Notes: generated from the sequence alone by a model not told the origin. Shown: positions 53,872 to 63,855, counted from the first letter of the stretch. The stretch: DNA of 64,000 nt from Actibacterium sp. 188UL27-1 (GCF_016901225.1 NZ_JAFEUL010000014.1:1-64000), one strand, 5' to 3'. A program made the numbers and translations.

Positions 53872-55698
53872 ATGATTTTGTCCCCCGATATCCGCACCTT
53901 TGACGCTCAACCCGGGGGAGGGGCCGACAGTCTGGGCGATTTGCCGGAATGGGATCTGACAGATTTGTATTCCGGGCCGGATGCGCCGGAATTGAAGCGC
54001 GATCTGGATTGGCTGGAAAAGGCCTGTTCGGATTTCGCCCGCGATTTCGAAGGCAAGCTGGCGGATCTGGACGCAAAGGGCATGTTGGATTGTGTGCTGC
54101 GCTACGAAAAGATCGATATGATTGCCGGGCGTGTCATGTCGTTTGCGGGGTTACGCTATTATCAAGATACCGCTGATGGGGAACGCGCGCAGTTCATGGG
54201 CAATTGTCAGGAACGGTTGACCGTTTTTACGACTGCGCTGGTGTTCTTCAGCCTTGAGATCAATCGGATCGAGGATGATCATCTGATGGGTCTGTTCCGG
54301 GCCGATGATGATCTGGCGCGCTATAAACCGATTTTTGATAAATTGCGGGCGCTAAAGCCCTATCAATTGTCGGATGAACTTGAAAAATTCCTACACGACC
54401 AAAGCACCGTGGGATCCGCCGCGTGGAACCGATTGTTCGATGAAACGGTCGCCGCGCTGACCTTTGACGTCAACGGTGAAACGTTGAGCCTTGAGGCGGC
54501 AACGACCTTGTTGACCGACAAGGACCGCGACGTGCGAGAGGCTGCCGCCCGCGAACTCGCGCGTGTCTTTGGGGAGAATGTGCGCCTGTTCAGCCGCGTG
54601 CATAACACATTGGCCAAGGAGAAAGAGATCGAGGATCGTTGGCGCGGCATGCCCACACCCCAGACCGGTCGCCACCTGTCCAACCAGGTCGAGCCGGAAG
54701 TGGTCGAGGCGCTGCGGGATGCCGTGGTCGCCGCCTATCCCAAACTGTCGCATCGCTATTACGCGCTGAAGGCCAAATGGATGGGGCTGGACGAGCTGCA
54801 AGTTTGGGACCGCAACGCGCCGCTGCCCATGGATGACGATACCATCGTCGGTTGGGAAGATGCGCAAAAGACCGTGTTGGAAGCTTATTCGGCATTTTCA
54901 CCACAGATGGCCGACATCGCGCAGCCTTTCTTTACCAAAGGGTGGATCGATGCGGGCGTGAAGCCGGGTAAAGCCCCCGGGGCCTTTGCCCATCCGACCG
55001 TGGCCGATGTTCATCCCTACGTGATGCTCAACTACCTGGGCAAACCACGCGACGTGATGACCCTGGCCCATGAGCTGGGCCATGGTGTGCATCAGGTGTT
55101 GGCGGCAGGGCAAGGCGAATTGCTGAGCTCAACCCCGCTGACCCTGGCCGAAACGGCCAGCGTGTTTGGTGAAATGCTGACCTTCCGCAAGCTGCTCGAC
55201 AACGCCGCCGATGATGACCAGCGCAAGGTCCTGTTGGCGGGCAAGGTTGAGGATATGATCAACACGGTCGTGCGCCAGATCGCATTCTATGATTTCGAAT
55301 GCAAGTTGCATGAGGCCCGCGGCAAATCCGAACTGACGGTCGAGGATATCAACGCTCTGTGGATGAGTGTGCAGGCCGAAAGCCTTGGCCCCGTCTTTAC
55401 CTTCATGGAAGGGTATGAGACGTTTTGGTCCTACATACCGCATTTCGTCCATTCGCCGTTCTATGTGTACGCCTATGCATTTGGCGATGGATTGGTGAAT
55501 GCGCTTTACGCGGTCTATGAAGAGGGCGATCCGGATTTTCAGGACAAGTATTTCGAGATGCTGAAAGCCGGTGGATCCAAGCACCACAAAGAACTGTTGG
55601 CCCCCTTTGGCCTGGATGCCAGTGATCCCAAGTTCTGGGACAAGGGCCTGTCCATGATCTCTGGCTTCATTGACGAGCTTGAGGCGATGGAGCGCTGA
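53872..55698 (+). CDS. pepF: M3-family oligoendopeptidase (PepF-like)
   Basis: About 608 aa starting MILSPDIRTFDAQ; the open frame begins 13 codons earlier. Cytoplasmic metallopeptidase of family M3: zinc motif HELGHGVHQ (HExGH), with the third ligand in LAETASVFGEML. The PepF pattern WDLTDLYSGPDAPELK opens the protein, and a helical bowl follows. It cleaves short peptides. Single gene. Confidence 0.93.
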   Translation: MILSPDIRTFDAQPGGGADSLGDLPEWDLTDLYSGPDAPELKRDLDWLEKACSDFARDFEGKLADLDAKGMLDCVLRYEKIDMIAGRVMSFAGLRYYQDTADGERAQFMGNCQERLTVFTTALVFFSLEINRIEDDHLMGLFRADDDLARYKPIFDKLRALKPYQLSDELEKFLHDQSTVGSAAWNRLFDETVAALTFDVNGETLSLEAATTLLTDKDRDVREAAARELARVFGENVRLFSRVHNTLAKEKEIEDRWRGMPTPQTGRHLSNQVEPEVVEALRDAVVAAYPKLSHRYYALKAKWMGLDELQVWDRNAPLPMDDDTIVGWEDAQKTVLEAYSAFSPQMADIAQPFFTKGWIDAGVKPGKAPGAFAHPTVADVHPYVMLNYLGKPRDVMTLAHELGHGVHQVLAAGQGELLSSTPLTLAETASVFGEMLTFRKLLDNAADDDQRKVLLAGKVEDMINTVVRQIAFYDFECKLHEARGKSELTVEDINALWMSVQAESLGPVFTFMEGYETFWSYIPHFVHSPFYVYAYAFGDGLVNALYAVYEEGDPDFQDKYFEMLKAGGSKHHKELLAPFGLDASDPKFWDKGLSMISGFIDELEAMER

Positions 55699-55810
55699 TC
55701 CCTCGCAATGGTAGTTTTTAAGATAAACAACTGAGCAGGTTGTATAGTTTGCCCATCCTTGTAGTTCGCTTCCAATAGATTTTGCCACAATTTTTTCTTT
55801 GGAGACACCC

Positions 55811-56373
55811 ATGGCCAATAAGGCAATAACCACCGACTCGACCGGCTGGCTGCGCGTAAAGCTGTCCGGCGGCACGATCATTTCGCTTCCTAAACACCTG
55901 AAGGTAGACTTCACCGGGCGCAGTGGCGGACGCGACCATTTCAAGATCATGGAGAAGGCGTAAACGAGGGTAAGGTAGCCTCGGTTTCGCAGAAATCCGG
56001 CACCACGTCCTGGTTGGGGAGTCGGCCAAGTTATAGTCCGGCTGCCAGCCTGGTTTTCGATATCGCGAAATCCGAGCTGAAATTTGGTTCCGATGTCATC
56101 GGGTCCATCACCGACCTAACAAACCCGATCCCCAACGGGGTCCATGATGTGCAGATACCGGATTTTCCCCATTCGCTGGGCCAGTCCTATCTGTCAAAAA
56201 TGCCAGGCTGGCGCTGACTTGGTTCCATATCGGTAAGGGCGAGGCCAGGCCGGGCAATGACAGATATCTTGATGTGGGCAGGGTGAGCGCTGGTTGCGTC
56301 ACAGTGAACGCGCAGGCGAAATAGGATGGGCTATGTGCAGCGCTGATGCTGTGCCGTGCGGGAGGGACCAAGA

Positions 56374-56399
<26 letters not shown>
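55811..56399 (+). pseudogene. L,D-transpeptidase-like (DUF2778/Tlde1-type) pseudogene
   Basis: Three frames join into one family-like protein. ATG 55811 (behind GGAG) gives MANKAITTDSTGWLRVKLSG to a TAA at 55961; the frame then moves to VASVSQKSGTTSWLGSRPSY and NPIPNGVHDVQIPDFPHSLG; a second shift near 56190 gives LTWFHIGKG, then DRYLDVGRVSAGCVTV with the catalytic-type Cys. An in-frame TAG (56322-56324) interrupts, after which the frame continues DGLCAALMLCRAGGTKNVGT to the final TAG at 56397. N-P-PNG, IPD-PH-LG, TWF-IG and V-S-GC-TV are typical of small peptidoglycan L,D-transpeptidase-like domains seen in some interbacterial effectors. Two frameshifts and one nonsense codon mean it is dead unless recoded. 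Confidence 0.7.
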
Positions 56400-57229
<830 letters not shown>

Positions 57230-57350
57230 GCCGTCCCCCTTGCGTTTGCGGCAGGCTATCCAAGCGGTTGACCGCCCCCAACCGGAAAATCCCGAAATAG
57301 CTGCCCGTTTTCCGGCGGACGGCATCCCGCGCGCGCGTTAAGGTCTGGCC

Positions 57351-58409
57351 ATGCTGTTTGTCTTGCCCAGTGATGACACGCTCTATCAGGCGCTTTTGGA
57401 TCGCGACCCGAGTTATGACGGGCGTGCCTATGTGGGCGTCACGACCACGGGCGTTTTTTGCCGGCTGACATGTCCGGCGCGCAAACCAAAGCGCGAAAAC
57501 AGCGTTTTCCATGAAACCGTTGCTGCCTGCATGGAGGCCGGGTTTCGCCCCTGCAAGCGGTGTCAGCCCCTGGCCGTTTCCGATCAGCCCGTGGTCACTG
57601 ATCTGATCGGGGCTTTGCAGGAGAACCCGGCCCATCGCTGGCGCGAGGGCGACATCGCCGCCCGCGGCCATGATCCGTCAACGGTGCGGCGGGTGTTCAA
57701 GCGTCAATTCGGGATGACCTTTTTGGATATGGCGCGATTAACCCGCCTGCGCCTGGGGGCCGAGGCGCTGACCGAAGGTGGGCGGGTGATCGATGCACAA
57801 TTGGATGCCGGGTTCAGTTCCGCCAGCGGTTTTCGCGCGGCGTTCGCCCAGATGCTGGGGGTGCCGCCGGGCAGCTTGCGGGACGATGCGATGCTCAAGG
57901 CCGATTGGATCGACACGCCGCTTGGGGCGATGATTGCCGTTAGCGACCGCCATGCGCTGCATGTATTGGAATTTCATGGGCGCAAGGCGCTGCGCACCGA
58001 ATTGGCCACCTTGCAAACCCGCAATCGCACCAAGATCGGGGTCGGGCGATTTGGCCCGACCGATCAGATCGCGGGTGAGTTGGAGGCGTATTTTGCCGGG
58101 CGCTCTGCCGCCTTTGATACCCCACTGGCCCTGTCGGGTACGCCTTTTAACCGCACCGTCTGGGATGCTTTGCGGCAGATCCCGGCAGGGCAAACCTGCA
58201 GCTATGCCGAACTGGCCCAGGCCATTGGCCAACCCACCGCCACCCGTGCGGTGGCCCGCGCCAATGGTGCCAATCAGATTGCCATCGTTATTCCCTGTCA
58301 CCGCGTCATTGGAACGGATGGCACGCTCACGGGTTATGGCGGTGGGCTGTGGCGCAAACGCTGGCTCAATGATCACGAACGCACATTCACCACGCAAAAG
58401 GCCCCCTGA
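57351..58409 (+). CDS. ada: Ada: bifunctional DNA repair methyltransferase and regulator
   Basis: 352 aa. The N-terminal Ada zinc domain has the four Cys (GVFCRLTCPARKPKREN; GFRPCKRCQPL), taking a methyl group from phosphotriesters. An AraC-type helix-turn-helix follows (about residues 85-170). The C-terminal O6-methylguanine methyltransferase domain has the active-site motif IPCHRVIGTDGTLTGYGGG. The adaptive response to alkylation damage is the expected function. The next gene starts 1 base after the stop. Confidence 0.93.
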   Translation: MLFVLPSDDTLYQALLDRDPSYDGRAYVGVTTTGVFCRLTCPARKPKRENSVFHETVAACMEAGFRPCKRCQPLAVSDQPVVTDLIGALQENPAHRWREGDIAARGHDPSTVRRVFKRQFGMTFLDMARLTRLRLGAEALTEGGRVIDAQLDAGFSSASGFRAAFAQMLGVPPGSLRDDAMLKADWIDTPLGAMIAVSDRHALHVLEFHGRKALRTELATLQTRNRTKIGVGRFGPTDQIAGELEAYFAGRSAAFDTPLALSGTPFNRTVWDALRQIPAGQTCSYAELAQAIGQPTATRAVARANGANQIAIVIPCHRVIGTDGTLTGYGGGLWRKRWLNDHERTFTTQKAP

Positions 58410-58410
58410 G

Positions 58411-59181
58411 ATGACTTTGAAAGAAAATGCCGAAGCGCTGTCCGCCCTCCATGTCAAAGGCGATCCGCTCGTTTTGTACAACATCTGGGATGCGGGCAGC
58501 GCCCGTGCGGTCCAGGCGGCAGGCGCCCGCGCGGTTGCCACAGGCAGCTGGTCCGTGGCCGGGGCGCAGGGCTTTGACGATGGGCAGACCCTGCCGATTG
58601 AGATGTTGATCCTGTTGGTCACGCAGATCACCCGGGTCAGCGATGTGCCTGTCACGGTGGATTTCGAAGGTGCCTATGCGACCGATCCACAGGGTTGCGC
58701 CGATAATGTGGTTCGCCTGATGCAAACCGGCGCCGCCGGGATCAACTTTGAGGATCAGGTTGTGGGCGGTACGGGGTTGCACAGCATTGATGAACAGGTC
58801 GCCCGCATTGCAGCCATTCGGCTGGCTGCGGACGGGCAGGGTGTTCCGCTGGTTTTGAATGCACGCACCGACCTGTTTTTGAAAGAGCCGGATCCGGCCA
58901 AACATGCCGGTCTGATGGGGGATGCCCTGACCCGCGCCTCTGCCTATCAGGGGGCCGGGGCAAGCTGCTTTTTCGCGCCCGGTTTGACGGATGACCGCCT
59001 GATCGCCGCTTTGTGCGAAACAGCGGGTCTGCCGGTCAACGTCATGAAGGGCCCAAAGACATCGGATATCGCGACCCTGGCCAGCCTGGGCGTGTCACGG
59101 GTCAGTTTTGGCCCCGGACCATTCAGATCGGCGATGAAGACCTTGGAAGCCGATGCAAAGGCAGCGTTGGGCATGTCCTGA
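58411..59181 (+). CDS. Isocitrate lyase/PEP mutase-family protein
   Basis: 256 aa starting MTLKENAEALSALHV at 58411; the frame opens far upstream (57934) inside ada, but that part is not protein-like. The fold is a TIM barrel of the ICL/PEP-mutase superfamily: LVLYNIWDAGSARAVQAAGA, PVTVDFEGAYA, GINFEDQ (metal Asp/Glu region) and VLNARTDLFL. It lacks the K-K-C-G-H of true isocitrate lyase, so a carboxyphosphonoenolpyruvate-mutase- or oxaloacetate-hydrolase-like function is more likely. It probably shares the ada transcript. Confidence 0.87.
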   Translation: MTLKENAEALSALHVKGDPLVLYNIWDAGSARAVQAAGARAVATGSWSVAGAQGFDDGQTLPIEMLILLVTQITRVSDVPVTVDFEGAYATDPQGCADNVVRLMQTGAAGINFEDQVVGGTGLHSIDEQVARIAAIRLAADGQGVPLVLNARTDLFLKEPDPAKHAGLMGDALTRASAYQGAGASCFFAPGLTDDRLIAALCETAGLPVNVMKGPKTSDIATLASLGVSRVSFGPGPFRSAMKTLEADAKAALGMS

Positions 59182-59239
59182 CAGCCCGATGGGCCGATCA
59201 CATTGTCGAGGATGATCCGACCGGCCCAGCCAATCTTTG

Positions 59240-60133
59240 TCAGGCGACCGCCATGCCCTTTTCAGAGGCGAGGTCCCGCATCCGTTTCTGCAGCTTTTCA
59301 AAGGCGCGCACCTCGATCTGGCGAATGCGCTCGCGGCTGACATCATATTCCCCGCTCAGCTCTTCCAGCGTCATCGGGTTATCGCGCAGGCGGCGCTGCT
59401 CCAGAATGTTGCGTTCCCGCTCGTTCAACACATCCATGGCGTTGGCCAGCAGTTCGCGGCGCACGGTCAACTCGTCGGCCTCTTCATAGGCGCCGGCCTG
59501 ATCGGCATCTTCATCTTCCAGCCAATCCTGCCACTGGGTTGTCGTATCCCCGTCTGATCCGACGGTCGCATTCAGGGACGCATCCCCACCCGACAACCGC
59601 CGGTTCATGGAGATCACTTCCTGCTCGGTCACGTTCAGATCGTTGGCGATCTTTTGCACATGTTCGGGCCGCAAATCCCCGTCTTCCAATGCGCCTATGC
59701 GGTTCTTGGCCTTGCGTAGGTTGAAAAACAGCTTCTTTTGCGCGCTGGTCGTGCCCAGTTTCACCAGGCTCCACGAACGCAGGATATATTCCTGGATCGA
59801 GGCGCGGATCCACCACATCGCATAAGTGGCCAGGCGAAAGCCCTTTTCCGGGTCAAACCGCTTGACGGCCTGCATCAAGCCGACATTCGCCTCGGAAATC
59901 ACCTCGGCCTGGGGCAGGCCATAGCCACGATAGCCCATGGCAATCTTGGCGGCCAAACGCAGGTGGCTGGTCACCATCTGGTGGGCGGCGTCGGTATCCT
60001 CACGCTCAACCCAGGCCTTGGCCAGCATATATTCCTGCTCGGGCTCCAGCATGGGGAACCGGCGGATCTGTTGCATATAGCGGGATAATCCGCCTTCGGG
60101 TGTGGGGGCGGGAAGTGTCGAATAATTACCCAT
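59240..60133 (-). CDS. rpoH: Heat-shock sigma factor RpoH (sigma-32)
   Basis: 297 aa. Region 2 is intact with MGYRGYGLPQAEVISEANVG, LMQAVKRFDPEKGFRLATYA and MWWIRASIQEYILRSWSLVK. The RpoH box QKKLFFNLRKAKNRI identifies it as sigma-32. Region 4 reads MTLEELSGEYDVSRERIRQI. Preceded by AAGGAGGG. It directs transcription of heat-shock genes. An 8-base inverted repeat lies in the gap upstream. Confidence 0.95.
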   Translation of the reverse strand: MGNYSTLPAPTPEGGLSRYMQQIRRFPMLEPEQEYMLAKAWVEREDTDAAHQMVTSHLRLAAKIAMGYRGYGLPQAEVISEANVGLMQAVKRFDPEKGFRLATYAMWWIRASIQEYILRSWSLVKLGTTSAQKKLFFNLRKAKNRIGALEDGDLRPEHVQKIANDLNVTEQEVISMNRRLSGGDASLNATVGSDGDTTTQWQDWLEDEDADQAGAYEEADELTVRRELLANAMDVLNERERNILEQRRLRDNPMTLEELSGEYDVSRERIRQIEVRAFEKLQKRMRDLASEKGMAVA

Positions 60134-60191
60134 CTGATCCCTCCTTACTTTCTTCGTTAACTATTAGCTAGGTAACTGAACTGCGCCGTTC

Positions 60192-60210
60192 AAGTTACGT
60201 GTCGTAACTT
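60192..60210. promoter_or_regulatory. Inverted repeat upstream of rpoH
   Basis: AAGTTACG-TGT-CGTAACTT has perfect 8-base arms and lies about 60 bases before the rpoH start, between rpoH and the end of the rluA-type gene. It could be an operator or a transcript hairpin; there is no T-run, so terminator function for the upstream gene is less likely. Confidence 0.45.
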
Positions 60211-60344
60211 TCGGCATCTTACGGTATGCAATGCTCAGAAATCCTGAAGAAACCCTGAATGTTTCAGGGCCGCGCGAGATTGTGCGAAAGATGACCAAAC
60301 GGGCAGGGGGCTGCCCGCGGTCACGTCAGCAGATCGCCAGACGT

Positions 60345-61376
60345 TTAATCGGCCAGGGCGGCGATCAAATCGTCCATATCCCGGGGCAATGCCGCCTCAA
60401 ACGCCATTGCCGCACCACTGACCGGGTGGATGAACCCAAGCGATGCGGCATGCAGCGCCTGACGGGCAAACCCTGCGGCAGCCGTAACGCCCGCAGCCCC
60501 CACTGCCTTGGCCGACAGCTTGCGCCGCCCGCCATAGACCGGATCGCCAATCAGGCCGTGGCCGATATGGGCCAGGTGAACGCGGATCTGATGGGTGCGC
60601 CCGGTTTCCAACCGACACGCCACCAATGCGGCCACAGCAGGCGTGCCGAACCGCGCGACCACACGCAGCCGCGTCACGGCATGCCGCCCGCCCGTCCACA
60701 GCACAGCCTGCCGCTGCCGGTCGGTTTTGTGGCGGGCCAGTTGCGTGGTGACCCGCAACATATCCCCGCTTTCCCAATGGGTGCCGCGCAGGCCGCGGAT
60801 GCGGGGATCGGCGGCCTCCGGCACGCCATTCACGACCGCCAGATATTCGCGGTCGACCGTGTGGGCGGCAAACTGGTCAGTCAGACCGTGATGGGCCGCA
60901 TCCGATTTGGCCACAACCAACAGGCCGCTGGTATCCTTGTCGATCCGGTGGACGATGCCGGGGCGCTTTTCCCCGCCGATCCCGCTCAGATCCCCGCCGA
61001 AATGGTGCAGCAGCCCGTTGACCAACGTGCCGGAGGGGGAGCCTGGCGCCGGATGCACCACCATCCCCGCGGGCTTGTTCACCACCAGCAGGTCGGGGTC
61101 TTCATGCACGATCTCCAGATCCATGGCCTCGGCCACGGTCTCAACCTCCGCGGCGCCGGGTACGGCAATCTCGATCACGTCGGCTTCGTTCACCCGGATC
61201 TTGCAATCGGTTAGCGCAACCCCGGCGCGCGTGACCACGCCGTCTTCAATCAACCGTGCCAAGCGGGTCCGGCTCAGCGCTGCCGCCTCTGGCACATCCC
61301 GCGCCAGCGCCTTATCAAGGCGCGCGGGCGGGTGCGGCCCGATCACGATTGTGACGATGCGACAAGGGGGCGGCAT
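60345..61376 (-). CDS. RluA-family pseudouridine synthase (RluD-like)
   Basis: About 343 aa starting MPPPCRIVTIVIGPHPPARL, with GGAG before the ATG. An S4-like N-terminal part (PARLDKALARDVPEAAALSR) is followed by the synthase domain with the catalytic Asp in GIVHRIDKDTSGLLVVAKS, VREYLAVV-type strand and GRTHQIRVHLAHIGH. It probably modifies 23S rRNA. The long open frame upstream to 61574 is antisense to the neighbour and is ignored. The start codon overlaps that of the divergent DUF6476-like gene. Confidence 0.9.
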   Translation of the reverse strand: MPPPCRIVTIVIGPHPPARLDKALARDVPEAAALSRTRLARLIEDGVVTRAGVALTDCKIRVNEADVIEIAVPGAAEVETVAEAMDLEIVHEDPDLLVVNKPAGMVVHPAPGSPSGTLVNGLLHHFGGDLSGIGGEKRPGIVHRIDKDTSGLLVVAKSDAAHHGLTDQFAAHTVDREYLAVVNGVPEAADPRIRGLRGTHWESGDMLRVTTQLARHKTDRQRQAVLWTGGRHAVTRLRVVARFGTPAVAALVACRLETGRTHQIRVHLAHIGHGLIGDPVYGGRRKLSAKAVGAAGVTAAAGFARQALHAASLGFIHPVSGAAMAFEAALPRDMDDLIAALAD

Positions 61377-61686
61377 GGCAGACACTCCGGACGATGGCCC
61401 CACACCGGGCACCCTTCGCTTTCTCAAGGTTCTGGTCACCGGCCTGACGGCCATCATGGCCCTTGGGATGGTAACGCTGGTTGTGCTCTTTATCACCCGG
61501 TTTCCCGGGGTGCAAAGCGTGCCGCTGCCAGACACAATCACGCTACCGGACGGCGCCACGGCTACAGCCTTCACGACCGGTCCGGATTGGTACGCTGTCG
61601 TGACGGCACAGAATCAGATCCTGATCTTTGACCGCCAGACCGGCGCGATGCGCCAAGAAATTACCATCCGACCGCAGACAGACTGA
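61375..61686 (+). CDS. DUF6476-like small membrane protein
   Basis: 103 aa with one N-terminal membrane helix (FLKVLVTGLTAIMALGMVTLVVLF) and a short periplasmic beta-rich part (LPDTITLPDGATATAFTTG; NQILIFDRQTGAMRQEI). This matches the small DUF6476-type protein usually found beside the RluA-type gene in Rhodobacterales. AAGGGGG lies at good distance from the ATG. The two genes share the bases CATG, one start on each strand. Confidence 0.82.
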   Translation: MADTPDDGPTPGTLRFLKVLVTGLTAIMALGMVTLVVLFITRFPGVQSVPLPDTITLPDGATATAFTTGPDWYAVVTAQNQILIFDRQTGAMRQEITIRPQTD

Positions 61687-61749
61687 TTTTGTGAAAATAG
61701 TTTCGCGCCCCGGCACGTAGATCCCGCAGGGGTTTGACAAGGTGCGATT

Positions 61750-62703
61750 ATGACAGAAACCGATTTCACGGTCGTCGTGATGATGCGAGAGCCGCGCGAT
61801 ATCGCGGCGCGTTTCATTGAATATTATTTGCGGGCGGGGGCGGCAAAGATCCGTCTGTTTTTTGACGGCGATCCGGTCGCCTTGCGGGATCTGGCCACGG
61901 ATCGGGTGGAGATCACGGCCTGTGACGATCAGTTATGGCAAAAGATCGGTGTCAAACGGCGCAGCTCGGTCGAGGAGCGTCAGTGGGACGTGGCCTACCA
62001 TGCGTTCAAAACGCTGCAGACCGATTGGATGCTTTTCGTTGATGCGGATGAATATGTCTTTGGGGACCGGCCGATTGCCGATTTTCTGGCCGCGATCCCG
62101 ACGGGCCATGACGTGATCCGCCTGCCGACGGCAGAGGCGGTCTGGTGCCGCGCCGACAGGTCGAATGACCCATTTTCAAGCACGGCCTTTCGATGCGCGC
62201 TCCCGTCAAAATGGGCGCCGCTGCGGCGCCTGATCTATCTGCGGTATTACAGCTTTTTCTCTTGGCGCGGCCTGATCGGACATGCGGAAGGCAAGCAATT
62301 CATCCGTAAAGGAGCAAAGATCGACGGGTTGACCTGTCACCAGGCGCGGCTTGGCTCCCAGATGGTTGGCCTGTGGGCGCCCGAGATCGGGCCCGACTTT
62401 CATCATATTTATCTGGGTCATTTCGATGCGATCGGTCTGGATCACTGGCGAGAGAAGTGGCGGCGCAGGCATTCGGGGGAGGCGATCTATATCACCCTCT
62501 CCCCCGCGCGGCGGCGGCAGATGGCCACGGTGGAACGGGCCGGGGCGGAAGGCACCGATGCCTTTCGCCGCCTGTTTCGCAAGCTCTATGGCCTGTCGTC
62601 GTTTCAGTTTGCGGCGTTGCGGCTTTTGGGCTGTGCGTTTCGCCGCGACGTCTTTGGCGAGATTGGGATGGGGCACCAGTCCCGCACCGAGACGACGATG
62701 TAG
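61750..62703 (+). CDS. Glycosyltransferase family 2-like (Glyco_tranf_2_4), copy 1
   Basis: 317 aa starting MTETDFTVVVMMREPRDIAA behind AAGGTG. Nucleotide-sugar fold: VVVMMREPRDIAARFIEYYL, LFFDGDP, and DWMLFVDADEYVF with DxD-type acidic residues. The family (often annotated as glycosyltransferase family 2 or 92) commonly occurs as tandem copies in marine alphaproteobacteria. The C-terminal part is basic. The next gene is a paralogue. Confidence 0.82.
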   Translation: MTETDFTVVVMMREPRDIAARFIEYYLRAGAAKIRLFFDGDPVALRDLATDRVEITACDDQLWQKIGVKRRSSVEERQWDVAYHAFKTLQTDWMLFVDADEYVFGDRPIADFLAAIPTGHDVIRLPTAEAVWCRADRSNDPFSSTAFRCALPSKWAPLRRLIYLRYYSFFSWRGLIGHAEGKQFIRKGAKIDGLTCHQARLGSQMVGLWAPEIGPDFHHIYLGHFDAIGLDHWREKWRRRHSGEAIYITLSPARRRQMATVERAGAEGTDAFRRLFRKLYGLSSFQFAALRLLGCAFRRDVFGEIGMGHQSRTETTM

Positions 62704-62824
62704 ACGGCCTGTATAATGGGCCAATCCCGCCCGGATCTGCCCCGAATTGACCCCTTTTGCCGCCTTTAGGTGCCATATTCGGTTGCTTTGCTATGCGGAA
62801 CGTAGGCAGCACAAGCAGGTCAAT

Positions 62825-63844
62825 ATGGGATCGGAATTCAGCATTGTGGTGATGATGCGCGAAACGCGCGAGATCGCAGAGCATTTCATTGCTTACTATC
62901 TTCACCTCGGCGCTGCGCGGATCCGGATCTTTTATGATGGTGATGCTGATGTTCTGCAAGGTCTGGCCGGGGACCGGGTGCAGATCACCACATGTGATAG
63001 CTCCTTCTGGCACAGCATCGGCACCACCGCGGATGCTGGGTTCAAGACGCGCGCCTGCGCCGTGGTCAACCATGGCTTTCGCACACTCGACACGGATTGG
63101 ATGCTGGCGGTGGACAGCGATGAATTCGTCTTTGGTGGCCAGCCCATCGCGACATTGCTGAAATCCTTGCCCGACGAGGTTGAGGTCATGCGCCTGCCCG
63201 TGGCAGAGGCGGTGTGGCGGCCAGGTGATGCGTCTGACGCGGCCTTTTCCAGCACTGCCTTTCGCGTGGCCTTGCCTTCCGGTTTGACGGCCCTGCGCCA
63301 TGCGCTTTACCCGCGCAATGCCCGGTTTCTCACCCGGCACGGCTTGTTGGGCCATGCGGAAGGCAAGCAATTCATTCGCCGCGGGGCGCAGATCGACCGG
63401 CTGACATGTCACCGTGCCTATCGGGGGGACTGCGCGGTGGGGGAGTGGGCACAGCGGATCGATCCCGGCCTGCGTGATCTTTATGTCGGGCATTTCGATG
63501 CGATCGGTTTGTCTCGTTGGACCCAGAAATGGCGCAGCCGATCCTGCAGTGATACCGCCCATGACCGGCTGTCCCCGTCCCGCACCCGGCAGATGCACGC
63601 GATTGCGGCGGCGACCCGCAGCGGTGCGACCTCGCCCCGTCAGATGTTTCGCGACCTCTACCGGCTATCCAGCTGGCAATATGCGGTCTTGTCCATGCTG
63701 GGATGCGCGTTCCAGCGGTCGATCTTTGCAGACCTGAACGTCGCTTCGCCGGATGGGGCGCTTAAAGATGTAGGTTGGTGGTACCACCTCCCCGGCTCGA
63801 ACGGGGGACCTCTTGATCCACAATCAAGCGCTCTAACCTACTGA
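62825..63844 (+). CDS. Glycosyltransferase family 2-like, copy 2 (3' end reads into tRNA-His antisense)
   Basis: 339 aa starting MGSEFSIVVMMRETREIAEH; the open frame begins earlier, at 62747. A clear paralogue of the preceding gene (shared: IVVMMRE-R-IA--FI-YYL, DWML-VD-DE-VFG, GHAEGKQFIR-GA-ID-LTCH, GHFDAIGL--W). After residue 315 or so the translation (GWWYHLPGSNGGPLDPQSSA) is simply antisense tRNA-His sequence, and the stop lies inside that tRNA gene. The native C-terminus probably ended near 63770, so the gene has lost its own stop or uses this one. Confidence 0.82.
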   Translation: MGSEFSIVVMMRETREIAEHFIAYYLHLGAARIRIFYDGDADVLQGLAGDRVQITTCDSSFWHSIGTTADAGFKTRACAVVNHGFRTLDTDWMLAVDSDEFVFGGQPIATLLKSLPDEVEVMRLPVAEAVWRPGDASDAAFSSTAFRVALPSGLTALRHALYPRNARFLTRHGLLGHAEGKQFIRRGAQIDRLTCHRAYRGDCAVGEWAQRIDPGLRDLYVGHFDAIGLSRWTQKWRSRSCSDTAHDRLSPSRTRQMHAIAAATRSGATSPRQMFRDLYRLSSWQYAVLSMLGCAFQRSIFADLNVASPDGALKDVGWWYHLPGSNGGPLDPQSSALTY

Positions 63845-63855
63845 GCTAAGGCGGC
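63779..63855 (-). tRNA. tRNA-His (anticodon GTG)
   Basis: Minus strand: GCCGCCT, D arm GCTCAGTAGGTTAGAGC, anticodon arm CTTGATTGTGGATCAAG (loop TTGTGGA, anticodon GTG), T arm CCCCGTTCGAGCCGGGG, acceptor AGGTGGT, discriminator A, encoded CCA (63781-63779). The first pair is G1:U72, with A73 and no paired G-1, as known for alphaproteobacterial tRNA-His. Confidence 0.95.

Noticed and set aside
60231-61214. Rightward 327-aa frame opposite the RluA-type gene
   Set aside because: Antisense shadow; the minus strand encodes conserved pseudouridine synthase motifs throughout.
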